Shown one piece after another: positions 35,459 to 47,480 of a stretch of 64,000 bases of DNA (position 1 is the stretch's first letter; every line of letters starts with the position of its first letter). The DNA comes from Microcyclospora pomicola (lineage: Eukaryota > Ascomycota > Dothideomycetes > Capnodiales). The position numbers and the translations under genes were made by a program. The notes beneath the pieces were generated by a model, which was not told the origin of the DNA, did no database searches, and was given only the letters and a program-made list of their open reading frames with translations. Location: positions 372,001-436,000 of the forward strand of contig NHNY01000013.1 of the NCBI GenBank assembly GCA_002786065.1, written 5' to 3'.

Positions 35459-36251
35459 ATGTGCTCTTGGTACTCACGAGAGAGAAAACTGGAGGGTGCT
35501 GTTGAAGTCAAAAAGCGATGATGCTCGAAGCGTATATAGCCTTCGGGATCGACAATGGGATTGGCCGTAACTCGCGAAGATGGTAGCCTTCTGTACGTAT
35601 CGCAATGTTCTTGAATACAGCTTAGTGTAAGGTAGCATAGTACGTGCGCCAGAGGTGATGCTGAAAGTTCTGTTCAATTTGTGGTGCAACGTCCAGTATA
35701 AGATACCTTGAGCGAAGGTCAAAAGCGCTGAATCCATCGTCTTTTGAGACTGGATGAGAAGCAATGAGTGGCCTAAGCATGCTATCTCAATGAACATACA
35801 TATCATTTGTGTTTGTAGGGCCGGATCGGCATGCTGTGTTGCGAGATAGATGTCCGGTACATGTAAAGTAGGGGGGTCGACCACGTGAAGCTCCAAATGG
35901 TCGTCATCGCAAGCTGGCGACCACATGCATGGCGGACATCATGTGCACAGTAACTACGTGTACGTACACTCTGGTCCTCCAACACATTTAATACAAACAG
36001 TTTGAGATTCGCATCCTGCCCACCGCCTTTACAGCACACTTCACCTTTACTCCTTTGACAGTGTCTATCCCTCGACACTCAACGACCTTTTCTGAAGCAC
36101 ACATAACACCAACTGCTTGAAGCAGCAACCCGCTACCGAGCGAACCTTGAGACAGGACTTTAGATTCGCATATACCGGACGTATCGACGACCAACCATAA
36201 CTTTGGCCAAACATACTATTTCGACGTCGATCATCCACAGCAGCAAACATC
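35459..36251. other. intergenic region before the WBP2-like gene
   Basis: About 790 bp with no supported coding frame; frames on both strands look random. Confidence 0.55.
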
Positions 36252-36985
36252 ATGTCTATCAAGTGGGCCACACTGCAACCGTTCATCTCTACTGGGCTAA
36301 CCAGGCGATTCGATATAGCTGGGTGATGCTCGCGCCTACCAGCAAACCACCATATACACCTTTGCCAAACGAGAAAACGCTCTTCACCTCACCGCCACGC
36401 ATCTCACTAGCCCTGAACGCTCCCACGCACTATCCGGGCAGGCAACAGCAGGCTTTCTCCCTTTCATCGTCAAGTGGAGTTGTCTACCTCACAAACCGTC
36501 GCATCATCTACATACCAGACAAGCAGACAGACAAGCTCCAGAGCTTTGCAGCGCCACTGCTGAACATATACGACAGCCATGTTACCGCGCCATTCTTTGG
36601 GCCCAATGTCTGGATAGCGGCGCTACAACCAGTACGAGGAGGCGGCATTGATGCTGTGGGCGTTGAGCTCAAGTTTACGTTCAAAGAAGGTGGAGCGTTC
36701 GACTTTCATACCAATTTCGAGCGGGTAAAAGAAAGACTACAGCAGGTTGTCGAAGTGGCAAGGATGAATGGAAGCGCATCAGAGCCTGCAATAAGCGGGC
36801 TCGATGTACGGACAGTAGATCTTGAGGAGCTACCTGCATATCAAGAAGAGAGCCAAGGCCCTTTGATATCTCCCGTGACCGCGAGTCCTGTCGCGCCACC
36901 TCACGCACAGAGTGGCGTACAGGAGCGGCCGACGGAACCTCCACCAGGATATGAAGAGGCTCAGGGCATTCCTCTGCAGCGATGA
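36252..36985 (+). CDS. WBP2-like GRAM-domain protein with PY motif
   Basis: Resembles WW-domain-binding protein 2. A first exon of 11 nt (36252-36262, MSI+AA) joins across a 56 nt intron with a CTAAC branch site to exon 36319-36985, giving about 225 residues and the family start MSINWVML. The GRAM/PH-like fold follows: PLPNEKTLFTSPP, SSSGVVYLTNRRIIYIP, APFFGPNVW, ELKFTFKEGGAFDFHTNFERVKERL (quoted in parts). The C-terminal tail holds LPAYQEE and PPPGYEE, the latter a PPxY site for WW domains such as those of the Rsp5/Nedd4 ubiquitin ligases. Likely cytosolic or membrane-peripheral adaptor. Without the tiny first exon the domain would lose its opening strand. Confidence 0.88.
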
Positions 36986-38110
36986 AAGGTATGAGCATTC
37001 ATGCGAGATGAATGATGACAATTGTACGATGAAATAAGATCATGCTGTAAACAATGGGTTATGAGCGGCATGAGTGACAGAACATTTCATGGAATACTGC
37101 AGCCGTATTTCCTGCATGCCACGAATCAGTTTGAAACGCTCAGAGACAGTTTGAACCAGACATCGGTCGCTGATGCTACTGCTTTGCTCTTTTCCGAGAC
37201 TTGCCTCAGCATGGCTTCCATTAGCAGTGTGTCCACGTTGCTATATACGTGGAACTGTGTGCATAGAGCAGAAGCTTGACCGTTGCCTTCGTGGCGCCTT
37301 CACGTGGCAGGCTCGGTGAAATACATTCTACTGTCGAAGCAGATGACATTAAGCTGATGACCCTTGACATACGTACGGCACAGTGGACGTTGAAGCTCTT
37401 GGCCTATAACATGACTTGCTCTGCCTTATGAACTTCACCTGATCTGTCTTTGAGAAAGTGATCGCCCGCCATACTCCTGATGATCATCGCGGTTCGAGGA
37501 GCACGGCAAGGACCGCTGCTGTTCCCTGTCAGTACGGAAGGACGAGGTATTTAACTTCCAGGACCTCCACGTCCGGTGGTGAGAAACTGTGCGGAAGCGA
37601 TTGCTGAAGCACGTGTTTGCTGAGCTCGAAGAGCGGGCGAGATCAGTATAGCCACTGTGACGCTGCCTGGTCACACATATATGGAACTCCTTACGTAGAC
37701 AACGGTGGAGGAATGTAAGGCGTGGGGGACAACGGCGGGATGAATTCATACGTACAAATTTAGTAGTGAGGTGTCCGCCTGGGTCGTGGACGGCACGCGA
37801 GCAAGCCCCAGCGTAGCCGTATGCAGACGTCGACTTCGGCCGACGACACACCAGAGTAATCCAGATCGCAGTCTGACTATTCAATCCTCTCGTCACACCA
37901 CCTCATGACTGTGGACGACACCAACTCACCACCCAACAATACCCGTCCGCGTGATAGCAGTGCACCTTCAGTATCGCGCATGACACCCCACCACCACCTC
38001 CCGGCGCGCTCCTCACCTGCATCACCGGCGTAATTCAACAGCCCTCGGCCTGCCCATCTGCCTCCTCCGCCGCCCCTCTTCACGACCGCGCCCACGGCGG
38101 GACACCCAGC
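36986..38110. other. intergenic region before the SAPS gene
   Basis: About 1.1 kb. The minus-strand frame 37435-37896 has random-looking composition. The last ~150 bp is CT-rich leader for the SAPS gene. Confidence 0.55.
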
Positions 38111-41070
38111 ATGTTCTGGCGTTTCGGCGGGTACGCCAATATCTCTACCCTCGACACCATCCTCGACAAGCCAGATGTGACCATCGAAGAACTGCTCGAT
38201 GAAAGCGACCTCATCCAGGAGCTCAAGCAGCAGAACAGCAAGCTAGTCGAGTTACTGCGCGAGGAATCGGTGCTGAAGAAGCTGCTGGACTATGTAGTGG
38301 CTGACAATCTGCCGGATGCGAGCGAGGAGAAGCACGACGAGAGCAAGACGGAGGAGGAGAAATCGGTCGGGATTTCCTTCTTCGGCAAAGGCAAGTCGCG
38401 CTCACGATCCAAGTCCGTCCACCAGAACAACGGTGATGGCGAGACGGAACAAGAAAAGCAGGAGGCTCAGCGGAAGAAGTATGCCTATGTGGCGTGTGAG
38501 GTGCTGTCCTCTGAAGTCTGGTCAATCACCGAAGCCGTGCTGGACAGTCGAGAACACCTGACGGAATTCTGGCAGTACATGCGAAGACCAGCACCGCTCG
38601 ACCCGCTGCAGGCAGGCTATTTCACCAAGGTCAATGAGACGTTGCTAGACAAGAAGACGGCGGACATGCTAGCCTTTTTCCGATCACTGGATGGCATCGT
38701 CCCTGCTATGCTGCAGCATGTGGATTGTCCTATGGTCATGGACCTCCTCCTCAAGATCATCTCGCTGGAGAAGCATGAAGGCGGAGCTGGAATTGTGGAT
38801 TGGCTACAATCGCAAGACCTGATCCCATTATTGCTTGCCAACCTATCGCCGGAACACAGCTCAGCCACTCAAACCTCGGCCGGAGATTTCCTCAAGGCCA
38901 TCATCACTATCTCAGCAAATGCAACAACTCAAGATCAGTCTGTGATCGGGCCAAACGAGCTCACTCGGCAGCTGGTGTCGGAAAAGTGCATCAATATGCT
39001 CATTTCAGATATGCTGCGCGGAGGCAATCCGCTGACTGTAGGAGTGGGAATTATCATCGAGGTCATCCGTAAAAACAACTCGGACTACGACGGAGAGACT
39101 CAGGCTGGACCAGAACCCAAGACCTCGGACCCGATATATCTGGGTACTCTTCTACGTTCATTTGCGAATCATGTTCCGGACTTCATGCATCTTGTCCGCT
39201 CAGCGTCCGCCAAGAAGCCAGATCTCAAGGTCGCTTTCGGTACCAAGATCGAACCACTCGGCTTTGATCGCTTCAAGACCTGCGAGCTGATGGCCGAGCT
39301 TCTGCACTGCAGCAACATGGGATTGCTCAATGAGCGCGGGGCAGAAGAAGAAGTGCGAAAACGTGACGCTGAACGTGAAAGGCTAAAGGCCGAGGGCAAG
39401 CTTGCCACACCGAAGGCTCCGACCAGCCCAAGTCACGATAACAGCCATGACGAGTTTGCTAGCAGCGTTGACTCGCATGGTTTCCATCATGCCGAACGAC
39501 CTAATGACGATGATATCAGTAATGAACCAGAGGAGATTAAGAGACTCGAGGTGCAGAACGCATCGGACGAGGACGGCTTCGAGAAGGTCAATGCACCTTC
39601 AGACGACCTACCGGACGAGGTTACATTTGATGATCTGGACGAGAAATCAGATCAGACTGGCTTTCCCGCTTTGGAGAAAGTGGAGAAACGAGAACCAACC
39701 AATTCACCGCAATCACCTAGCATGCCAGCGCCACTCTCGCCCAGGAAGCAGAACGCGCTACCTCAGCAGAGTCAAGTGTCTGATCCACCACCAACCGAGG
39801 CGGCAGACTCGCCCACCACAGGGGTCACGGATCAGATTAGTAAGCTTGATGTCGACGAAGATACCGTCATGACAGAGTTTGGTGAAGAACCGAACGATAC
39901 GCGTAAGCAGAATAGATGGTCACTGATACAGCAACATGAAGAACAGCCACTGAGCATGCCAGCAGATGACGACGATGCGCCCACCGAGCTTGAGCGGGAA
40001 TTGGCTGGTCGACTAGAAGACAAGCCTGCGCCGCTGTTCGCAAAGAAGGATCCTGCCGACACAGGAGCCCATGTCGAGGGCGATGAGCAGCAACACATTG
40101 AGCAAAGTGTTGCCACCATCCAGGCTGAAGATGAAGGATCATCTAACAGCGAGCGCTTACCATACGAAAGTGAAGATGATGGCAAGCCTGTCGTGGGCGA
40201 TGCGTTGAAGATTCAATTCATGGAGCATCAAGTTGTGCCGACTATTCTCGTGAGTCACTCTCCTGCAGCGTGTCCCATTGTCGGCATGACTACCTGTGCC
40301 ATGTCTATGCTTACATCAATGATTCGTAGGATTTCTTTTTCCGCTTTCCATGGAATAATTTCCTCCATAATGTAGTTTACGACGTTGTACAACAGGTTTT
40401 CAACGGCACGCTCGATCGTGGCTACAATCGAACCCTGGCTTTCGACCTCTTCACGCCTGCCAGTGCAGCAGGAAAGAGCGGAGAAGAGTTGGGACTTCTC
40501 TCGAGCAACGACATCACAGACCGCATATTAGATGGACAGACGGCATCCGAGAAATCGCAAGCCGCGAAAGGTATGCGCCTAGGATATATGGGCCACTTAA
40601 CCCTCATCGCCGAGGAGGTCTGCAAATTCGGAAATCGACATCCCCCAGAGCAACTCGACCAGCACATCTTGGATCGAGTCAGTCGAGACGAATGGTTACG
40701 ATATGTTGACGGCACTCTCGCGGAAACACGCGAGAAAGACAATGCTGTTCTTGGTGGCGTACGACCCGAGAATGCGATCCAACGTCCGATGGGCGGTCTT
40801 GGTGGCGGATTCTCCTCCAATGCGGCCAACGCTTTGGCTTCGGCAGGGATGACGCCACAAGACAGCCTGGCCATGTCCGAGGGGACCGTCGGTCAATCAT
40901 TCGAGATCGATTCAGGAACCATGCTCAGCGGCTTCGGCGACGGAGGAGATGACGATGAAGATATGCTGGAAGTCACAGGCGAGCGGAGACTGAGTGCGAC
41001 TGATGCATTCTCGGAGGATGAACAGGTCGGTGAACTTTCCTTTGAGGATGTTGACATGGACTACCGATGA
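38111..41070 (+). CDS. SAPS-domain Sit4/PP6 phosphatase-associated protein
   Basis: Regulatory subunit of Sit4/PP6-type phosphatase (yeast Sap155/185/190, fission yeast Ekc1), acting in G1 progression and stress control. Exons 38111-40249 and 40330-41070 give about 959 residues. The N-terminus MFWRFGGYANISTLDTILDK is the family hallmark. Armadillo-like helices follow (ACEVLSSEVWSITEAVL, FFRSLDGIVPAMLQHV, LLLKIISLEK, GVGIIIEVIRKNNSDY). A disordered acidic insertion (~430-700) separates these from the second conserved block at the start of exon 2, DFFFRFPWNNFLHNVVYDVV, which confirms the splice. The end (AFSEDEQ...DVDMDYR) is acidic. An alternative donor at 41026 could in phase join the next acidic frame; see that entry. 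Confidence 0.92.
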
Positions 41071-41489
41071 ACCCCCTTTCTCTCACCAGCCTTCACTCCG
41101 ATCATCCTTCTTCGCCTACCCTTGCCCATGCTTTGCTTTCACACCTTGCTTGCTAGACTTGCATCTCATTGTACATCATGGGTCGTCACGACACGGAACG
41201 ATACGGCGAACTTGCACTTCACACTCTTGTACAACGATTTCTACAATTAGCAGCAGGCACCAGGCCGGCAAGAGGAAGATAGTTGTTGTAACGAACAGGC
41301 GCCTGGTGCCATTCTCACTGGTCATCGGCCCTCCATTTTCTCTTGGTCATGCCGTCCCGGACACCAGATCGAGTGGTCCACTCGTGCTCTCTTATTCTCT
41401 TGTGACCCCAACTTTCCTACCACAGTCAAGCCCAACCACACACACATACATACCACACCTACGATAGTGAAGATGATAGAAGAGCTCGC
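41071..41489. other. short intergenic region or long intron
   Basis: This ~420 bp looks like a 3' UTR followed by a CT-rich promoter, which favours two separate genes. It could instead be part of a 491 nt intron (41026-41516) joining SAPS to the next frame. Confidence 0.45.
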
Positions 41490-42278
41490 ATGCTGACGTT
41501 GTGTGCCCTCCCACAGACCTTCTCCGCTGGACCTGTAGCATCCCACGATGGCTCCGCCGCCACGCCATCCATCCCACCACCACTGAATGTCCCTCCGTCT
41601 CGAGCTCGGCTACAACTCGCCGCCCGTCTCGCTGCCAAGAAGAAAGAGGAGGAAGGGACGAGCGGATCAAGTGACCCGGATGCTGCCGATGCCGCAGCTG
41701 TCGAGACCACCCACTACCTGCCGGAAGAGCCCAACGATATCGACCCTGAGCGCGAACTCTCTGAGGCAACCGGTCTGCAAATCACTGGCCTTCGTGGCAG
41801 CCTGCGCGGCACTTCCGGCGCCGCCTCCGGGTCTCGCTTCACTGGTCTGTTCAGCAGCTCGGACAGTTCTTCTTCCAGCGGTGGGAGCGACGAGGACGAT
41901 CATCGTGACCGGTTCGACGAGGACGACGCCGGCCGCGACGAGACCCTAGCGCGATCGGGCGATGACTACGAAACCGCATCGTCCCCGACCGCCGGCCGCA
42001 CGTACAGTGCACGGCGCAGCGGCATGGGCCCACGACGACCCAGCACGATCGAAGCCAAAGAGCGCAGCAGCCTGATCGACGACGACGAAGACGACGACGA
42101 CGATGGCGGGCTCGGGAGCGTCATGGACAAGAAACTCATCCTCAACGAGGCGGGCGAGTCGCCGTTTGCCGACCCAGAAGACATGGCGCCCGGCGGGGGC
42201 ATGGGCGAAGGCGACGACAGCAGCGACGATAGTGACGAGGGGTTGGTGGAGATCCGCGCCCGGCGGATCAGTAAATGA
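41490..42278 (+). CDS. acidic low-complexity hypothetical protein
   Basis: The frame encodes 262 residues from the ATG at 41490. Composition is strongly biased: Ser/Asp/Glu/Gly runs, a basic-to-acidic LAAKKKEEEG, a pure Asp/Glu run at ~205, and a C-terminus with SPFADPEDM and DEGLVEIRARR. No domain is recognised. The first nine codons look unlike coding sequence and end exactly at a CCCACAG acceptor (ending 41516), so the true first exon may lie upstream. One candidate is SAPS exon 2 cut at CAG|GTCGGT (41026), which is also phase 0, making this the C-terminal tail of SAPS. The intervening promoter-like sequence argues against that. Coding status is likely from the long biased frame, but the start is unresolved. 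Confidence 0.5.
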   Translation: MLTLCALPQTFSAGPVASHDGSAATPSIPPPLNVPPSRARLQLAARLAAKKKEEEGTSGSSDPDAADAAAVETTHYLPEEPNDIDPERELSEATGLQITGLRGSLRGTSGAASGSRFTGLFSSSDSSSSSGGSDEDDHRDRFDEDDAGRDETLARSGDDYETASSPTAGRTYSARRSGMGPRRPSTIEAKERSSLIDDDEDDDDDGGLGSVMDKKLILNEAGESPFADPEDMAPGGGMGEGDDSSDDSDEGLVEIRARRISK

Positions 42279-43588
42279 GCTCGTGGCATGCTGAATCAGG
42301 TCAAGGCGGGAGAATGGCGTCGAGGCGCTATAGCGAGAGGATGAATACAATGACCTGGACGAGGATGAAGACGGAGCTTGCCATGTCAGAGAGGTGGTGA
42401 ACTGCAAGAAGCTCCTCCAGACATTCTATACTCGCTTCAGGAAATGCATCACCTCGGCGGTCAGATTGCCGCGTTGGGGGTTACCGCGTCGTTCATCAAG
42501 CCCGCATACATACCCTTACATATCCGATCATAGACTCCAGCAAACTAATCTACCAAATGAGTCCCCCCAGAAGTCCTACTCGCTCTGTGCAGACTGAGTT
42601 CCTGTTCCTATCCTCTATCAATTGATCGTGCAGACTTGCGGCTATGCCGATGGATCTGTCGGATGTACATGCGTGCATTGTGTATACCTGCTGAACTCAT
42701 CTTCACTCATCATGTCATTGTCGAAGCAAGAGTCTTGCGTCTGTTCGAGATGGTTTACATGTCTCTACAAACAGAGTGATCTCTTGAAAAGCATCGCTCG
42801 GTCCTCTATATAAGGTCTCACACTACGACGCCTCCAAGATCTGATCTTCGAAGGGTCGGGAGAGGAGTATATACCCTCTTCACGAGCCGTCCAGGGATGA
42901 AGTCTACACACGAGATATTACGCTGTTACATTTATATCATCACAAGAACCCGCATGACTCGGAGACATGGAACGTTCCAGCGAATGCATCTGGCGGCATG
43001 GAGTGAAGTCTTGCATAGCGAGGTTTAAAGGAGCATTTTATTGTGTTATGATAACCCTAAGGTAGGTAGGCACCTTAGTTGTATCGCTTAGGGTTAGTCA
43101 ACATGTTCGTTATGTTTTTGAGAACATCTACAAGTAGTACTTTGAGGTACGCACTACAACGTCCGTGGAAGGACAAAATAATACTGCGCACGAGGAGGCA
43201 GCTGGTCGGAAGTGAAAAAGGCAAACAGCTGCTACCTTCGGTGCATATAGTAGAAGCACAGTACAGTTTGCATTTGTACCTCTACATGTCACGACTCACG
43301 ACGAGGTTGAAGAAGAGCTGTTTGCTTCGCGAGAGATTATCCACATCCTTGTCTTCGCTGACACACACAGACATGTATATATATGGAAGACCGAGGGTCC
43401 AGGTCAAAACAGCGTTTCGGGGTAGTAGCTCATCCAGATGACAACGATTGCATTCAGAGTGGGGTGCACGAAACTCGGACCAAACCCGTCGTTCGTGTGC
43501 TCTTGATGCATTGTACAGCTTGAGAGACTTGGATCTCAAACATGGACGTGGTCGATGACGGGGATGGATTTGTCGTGTATTCGTCCCT
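42279..43588. other. intergenic region between convergent genes
   Basis: About 1.3 kb, AT-richer than its neighbours, with no coding frame supported. The part next to mpg1 (from ~43.28 kb) is probably its 3' UTR. An inverted repeat is listed separately. Confidence 0.55.
43053..43095. repeat. nested inverted repeat with telomere-like units
   Basis: AACCCTAAG at 43053-43061 is mirrored by CTTAGGGTT at 43087-43095. Inside, CTAAGGT (43057-43063) pairs with ACCTTAG (43072-43078) around an 8 nt loop. The outer arms each contain one TTAGGG unit. It lies ~500 bp beyond the mpg1 stop codon. A terminator or chance hairpin are both possible. Confidence 0.5.
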
Positions 43589-44806
43589 TTACATGATGAT
43601 CGATGGGGCTGCGAGAGATGTGTCAGTGACAGGCTCCAAATTTGACGGAGATGTGATGGATGAGCAAACTGACAATCGACATTGGCTTTTATGCTCTTGT
43701 GCGGTAGGACAGAAGCACCATTGCAGTAGATCTCGTCTCCAATGGTAACGTCCTCACCAAGAACCGTGACGTTCTCCAATCGTGCCCAGCGTCCGACCGT
43801 GCTGTTCCAGCCCACAATGGTACTCTTGACCCATGCATGCTCCTTGACCTTGCAACCCTGCAACAACACGCAGCGCTGCAGTCTTACACCGTCACCGACC
43901 ACGACATTGGGCCCAATTGTCACATTGGGACCAATCTTGCAGTTGCTGCCAATCTTGGCCGAGGGGTCGATCATGACGTTGCCGCCATTCACAAATGGCT
44001 CGCTTGTCGGGGCAAGCAGCTTGCTGTTCTTCTTGGCGAGCGAAGAAAGGTACAGGCAGGTTCCAGACAGGAAATCCTTCGGCTGACCCACGTCCATCCA
44101 GAAGTTCTCGAGATCAAACGAGTGCAGCTGACCATCCTTGACCATGTCAGGGAAAGTCTCCTGCTCGATCGAGGTGGGGCGGAGTTCAATGCGCTTCAGC
44201 ACTGATGGGTTGAGGATGTAGATACCCGCGTTGATGCGGTTACCCACGAACTCCACGGGCTTCTCGACGAAGCGGTCGATGCGCGAGGGGTGATCGGGCT
44301 TGTGTACGATAACACCATATTTGGACGGCTCTTCTACCTTGGTCACCACGATGGTGCCCTCGTTTCCGTGGCTCTTGTGGAAAGCTGCCAGCTCTTTGAA
44401 CGGGTAGTCGCAGATGACATCGCTGTTCAAGACGAACATGGGCGCATCATCCTTGCCCAAGATCTTCTCGGCGAGCTTGAGAGGACCGGCGGTGCCCAAG
44501 GGCTCGGTCTCGACGGAGAAGGTGATCTTGACGTTGTATTGCTCCTCGTATTGCTTGAGGGCGGCGGTCATGACCTCGGGTCGGTAGTTGACGGCGAGGA
44601 CGATATCGGTGACACCAGCTTCGGCGAGGGCCTCGACCTGATGCGCAATCATGGGTCGGTTGCCGAACTCGACGAGAGGCTTGGGAAGGGTGAGGGTGAG
44701 AGGTCGAAGACGGGTGCCGAAGCCACCGACGAGGATTAGAGCTGCAGAGGGGTGAGCCCATTGGGACGAGGGGAATATGAATGGTCTGGTCAAGCATACC
44801 CTTCAT
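43589..44806 (-). CDS. mpg1: GDP-mannose pyrophosphorylase (mannose-1-phosphate guanylyltransferase)
   Basis: Makes GDP-mannose from mannose-1-phosphate and GTP for glycosylation, GPI anchors and cell-wall mannan; cytosolic. Exons 44806-44800, 44741-43674 and 43608-43589 give 364 residues, as in other filamentous fungi. The first exon is only 7 nt (ATG AAG G) and restores [18 protein letters not shown]; the third gives the C-terminal PSIIM. The nucleotidyltransferase domain shows [43 protein letters not shown] and [13 protein letters not shown] left-handed beta-helix follows ([20 protein letters not shown]). Without these small end exons the protein would have wrong termini. It is divergent from atp9. 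Confidence 0.96.
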
Positions 44807-46775
44807 GATTGTAAGGTGTAGTTGGGTTTAGGTGGGACAATGGCAGTACAGCTGGGCAGACCCGCTGCTTTCGTGATTAGAGCGAGGGGTTGATCTTGCG
44901 ATGGAGTACAAGATCGGCGGAGACGGAGAGGAGCGCAATGGTCGAGCGGTGGAGATCGAGTGATTGAGCAGATGGGGTGGAGAAGAGAGAAGGCGGAGTG
45001 AGATATGCGTGTTGGTGCTACTTTTTGGCTGGGGGCCATCTGTCTCTTCCAACTCGGGCAATAAATCCAGGGTCCGCAGTCTCAGGCCAGGGGCAGTTTG
45101 CGCCTCTCTCTCTACAGTTGGACTCTGCCATTGGATTATCGCATACATGCACGTGTTGCTGCATTCCATCTCAAGTCATATAAGCATTATAGACTCCATA
45201 CTCTGATCTTGATTTGTATAGCACAGATATCGACTGCCGAGTCCAGTGTCTATAGCCATATCTGGGATATCCTCGAGGTGCTTTCCTTCCGCAGCCAATG
45301 ACAACTCGACCTCGGCGTGGAGAAACACGTGCGGGCGAGTAGGACTATCAGCTTCTGGACTATTTCATCACATACCTGATGTATATATTCCAGCCAAGAA
45401 CAAACAGATGCGTACATTATGGATCTGGGCTACTCAGTAGCCGCCCAACCATTGGCCTGCACCGAGAAGCGCAGGGCCAATGCTGTTGGCAAAGTCCGCT
45501 CTCTCGTCCTAGTCATCCTCAATGGACGTGTATCGAAGAAAGCGACATATGTAAAGCGTACACGATGGACAAGCATATGAATGTGTACAGAACATTCGAC
45601 GACCCGCACCGGATCTAGTTCGGGATGGTTTGGGGAACTTTGTCTCCGCCGCCATTCCTCGGAGCTCATGTGTTGCTTGGGAACGCAGAACAATCCAGCA
45701 ACATGGCCAACTATCGTATATACTGACTGAACGATGTCTGGATCATGACCACCGTGGCAGACGCTCCGCTTTGATCAGTACGCCGATGATGGCCGACATG
45801 ACTTTCCCAATTGCCACGACAGGGTGTCATGAAGCTCATAGCAGCGTAGTTAGAAGGTAGTCAACCTGGACTGCCCTCGTATTGATTTCAGTAGACTGAA
45901 TATGCGCCTTGAGAGTTATGCTCTTGGAGATCCGCCATGTCTCTCATAGACTGCGCGTCCTGTCACCTCAGCACTTTAGCAGGATTTACAGCAGACATCT
46001 CTTAATGTCGCATCCTGACGCAGCAAGGGAGACAAGCTTCGACGCTCGTGAGCTACCAGGGCGAACCTAAAAGCCAACAGAGTCACGTATGGTATGTCAT
46101 GTACAGCAGCGGTAGTCATAGCTGCCACATGATTTCTTGTTGCGCTCTCGATCCTTGTATCCATTGCTCTTTCTCAAGCCATACTTTACTCAGCAGTCGA
46201 ACTACAACCCACGTTTGGATCAAAGGTCGGCGGCAGAACACATACGGAGCGTCATATCTGTTATCGTAGGACTCCATACGTAGACCTAGATATGGCTTCG
46301 AGAGCGGACCTGAGGAATATCTATTGCTCATGAGACTCGAACGAAATGAAGATCGGAGTCGGAAGAAAGCGGAAGAAGTCAGCACAGGCCGTAGATCAGG
46401 TTGGAAAGTCCCAACGCGTTGTAGACGACGGTATCAAGTCCAATATGAAGTGTGAGAGGTAGGGGAGGCGGTCAAAGAGTAGACAGATCATGAAACTACT
46501 CTTCAAAGCTGTCACGCAGTATAGAATAGAATGATGAAGATTGAATCCCTCGGCAGACAAACGATGGTGAAGTGATAAGGATGGACGGACCCGCGAATCA
46601 AGCGCTGCACGTGACTCGGCCAACGAAAATCTCCTGTCGACGGCCAACCCCGTGACAAGCTCTCATCTTCCACAGCTCAAGTTCAGCTTCCCGTCCGTCT
46701 TCCACCACCACCACTCCACTCCATCACCATCAAATCCACTTCCATCCATCCTCAATCACCCTTCACACCATCGCA
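44807..46775. other. intergenic region between divergent mpg1 and atp9
   Basis: About 2 kb containing both promoters. The stretch next to each start codon is pyrimidine-rich on the coding strand. No additional coding frame is supported in the ~1.5 kb between. Confidence 0.6.
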
Positions 46776-47480
46776 ATGGCCTCATCCCTCCGCATGTCTG
46801 CCCCCAAGATGGCCTCCATGGCCGCCCAGAGCTCCTTGAAGGTTGCCCGTGGCCCAATGGTTGCCCAGAAGTTCACCCGCGCCTACACCGGTAAGCTGTC
46901 CCCAATGCCATCCAGCGGCCATCTTCGAATCCCATCGAGATGAGCGATGATGAGCTCGGCGCTGGAACACACCATTGACTCGACGCCTCCCACAGTCGCT
47001 ACCCGCCAGACCTCTGCCTTCAACACCATGAAGCGCACCTCCGCCTTCCTCAACTCCGCCCGCTCTCCCATCGGCGCCCAGGCCAAGCGTGCCTACTCCT
47101 CTGAGATGGCCAACGCCCTCGTCCAGGTCTCCCAGAACATTGGTATGGGTTCGGCCGCCATCGGTCTCGGTGGTAAGTAAAAACTTTTACCCATGCACAG
47201 ACACAACATTGGGGCTGACCACAATCAAAACATCAGGTGCCGGTATCGGTATTGGTCTTGTCTTCGCCAGTCTCTTGACTGCCGTCTCCCGCAACCCATC
47301 TCTCCGCGGTCAACTCTTCTCGTACGCCATTTTGGGTTTCGCTTTCGTCGAGGCCATTGGTCTGGTAAGTCATACAGCCGGGCTATCTGCAGCATCGTCC
47401 TCACACCCTCCCGTGCGAGCCCAACTAACAAACACTTCCAGTTCGACCTCATGGTTGCCATGATGTGCAAGTACGTCTAA
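46776..47480 (+). CDS. atp9: ATP synthase subunit c (subunit 9), nuclear-encoded mitochondrial precursor
   Basis: Forms the rotating c-ring of mitochondrial F1Fo ATP synthase. Exons 46776-46890, 46996-47172, 47237-47364 and 47442-47480 give 152 residues. The first ~70 are a long Arg/Ser/Ala-rich import presequence ending in [10 protein letters not shown], as in the Neurospora and Aspergillus genes. The mature hairpin follows: [19 protein letters not shown], the polar loop [10 protein letters not shown], and the second helix with the proton-carrying Glu in [14 protein letters not shown], ending CKYV. Introns are 105, 64 and 77 nt. In filamentous fungi the gene is normally nuclear, unlike in yeast, and the presequence shows that here. 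Confidence 0.96.

Noticed and set aside
37435-37896. 153-codon minus-strand frame
   Set aside because: Random Arg/Ser/His-rich composition and no motif.
41946-42407. minus-strand frame opposite the acidic protein
   Set aside because: Shadow of the low-complexity acidic frame; no independent coding evidence.
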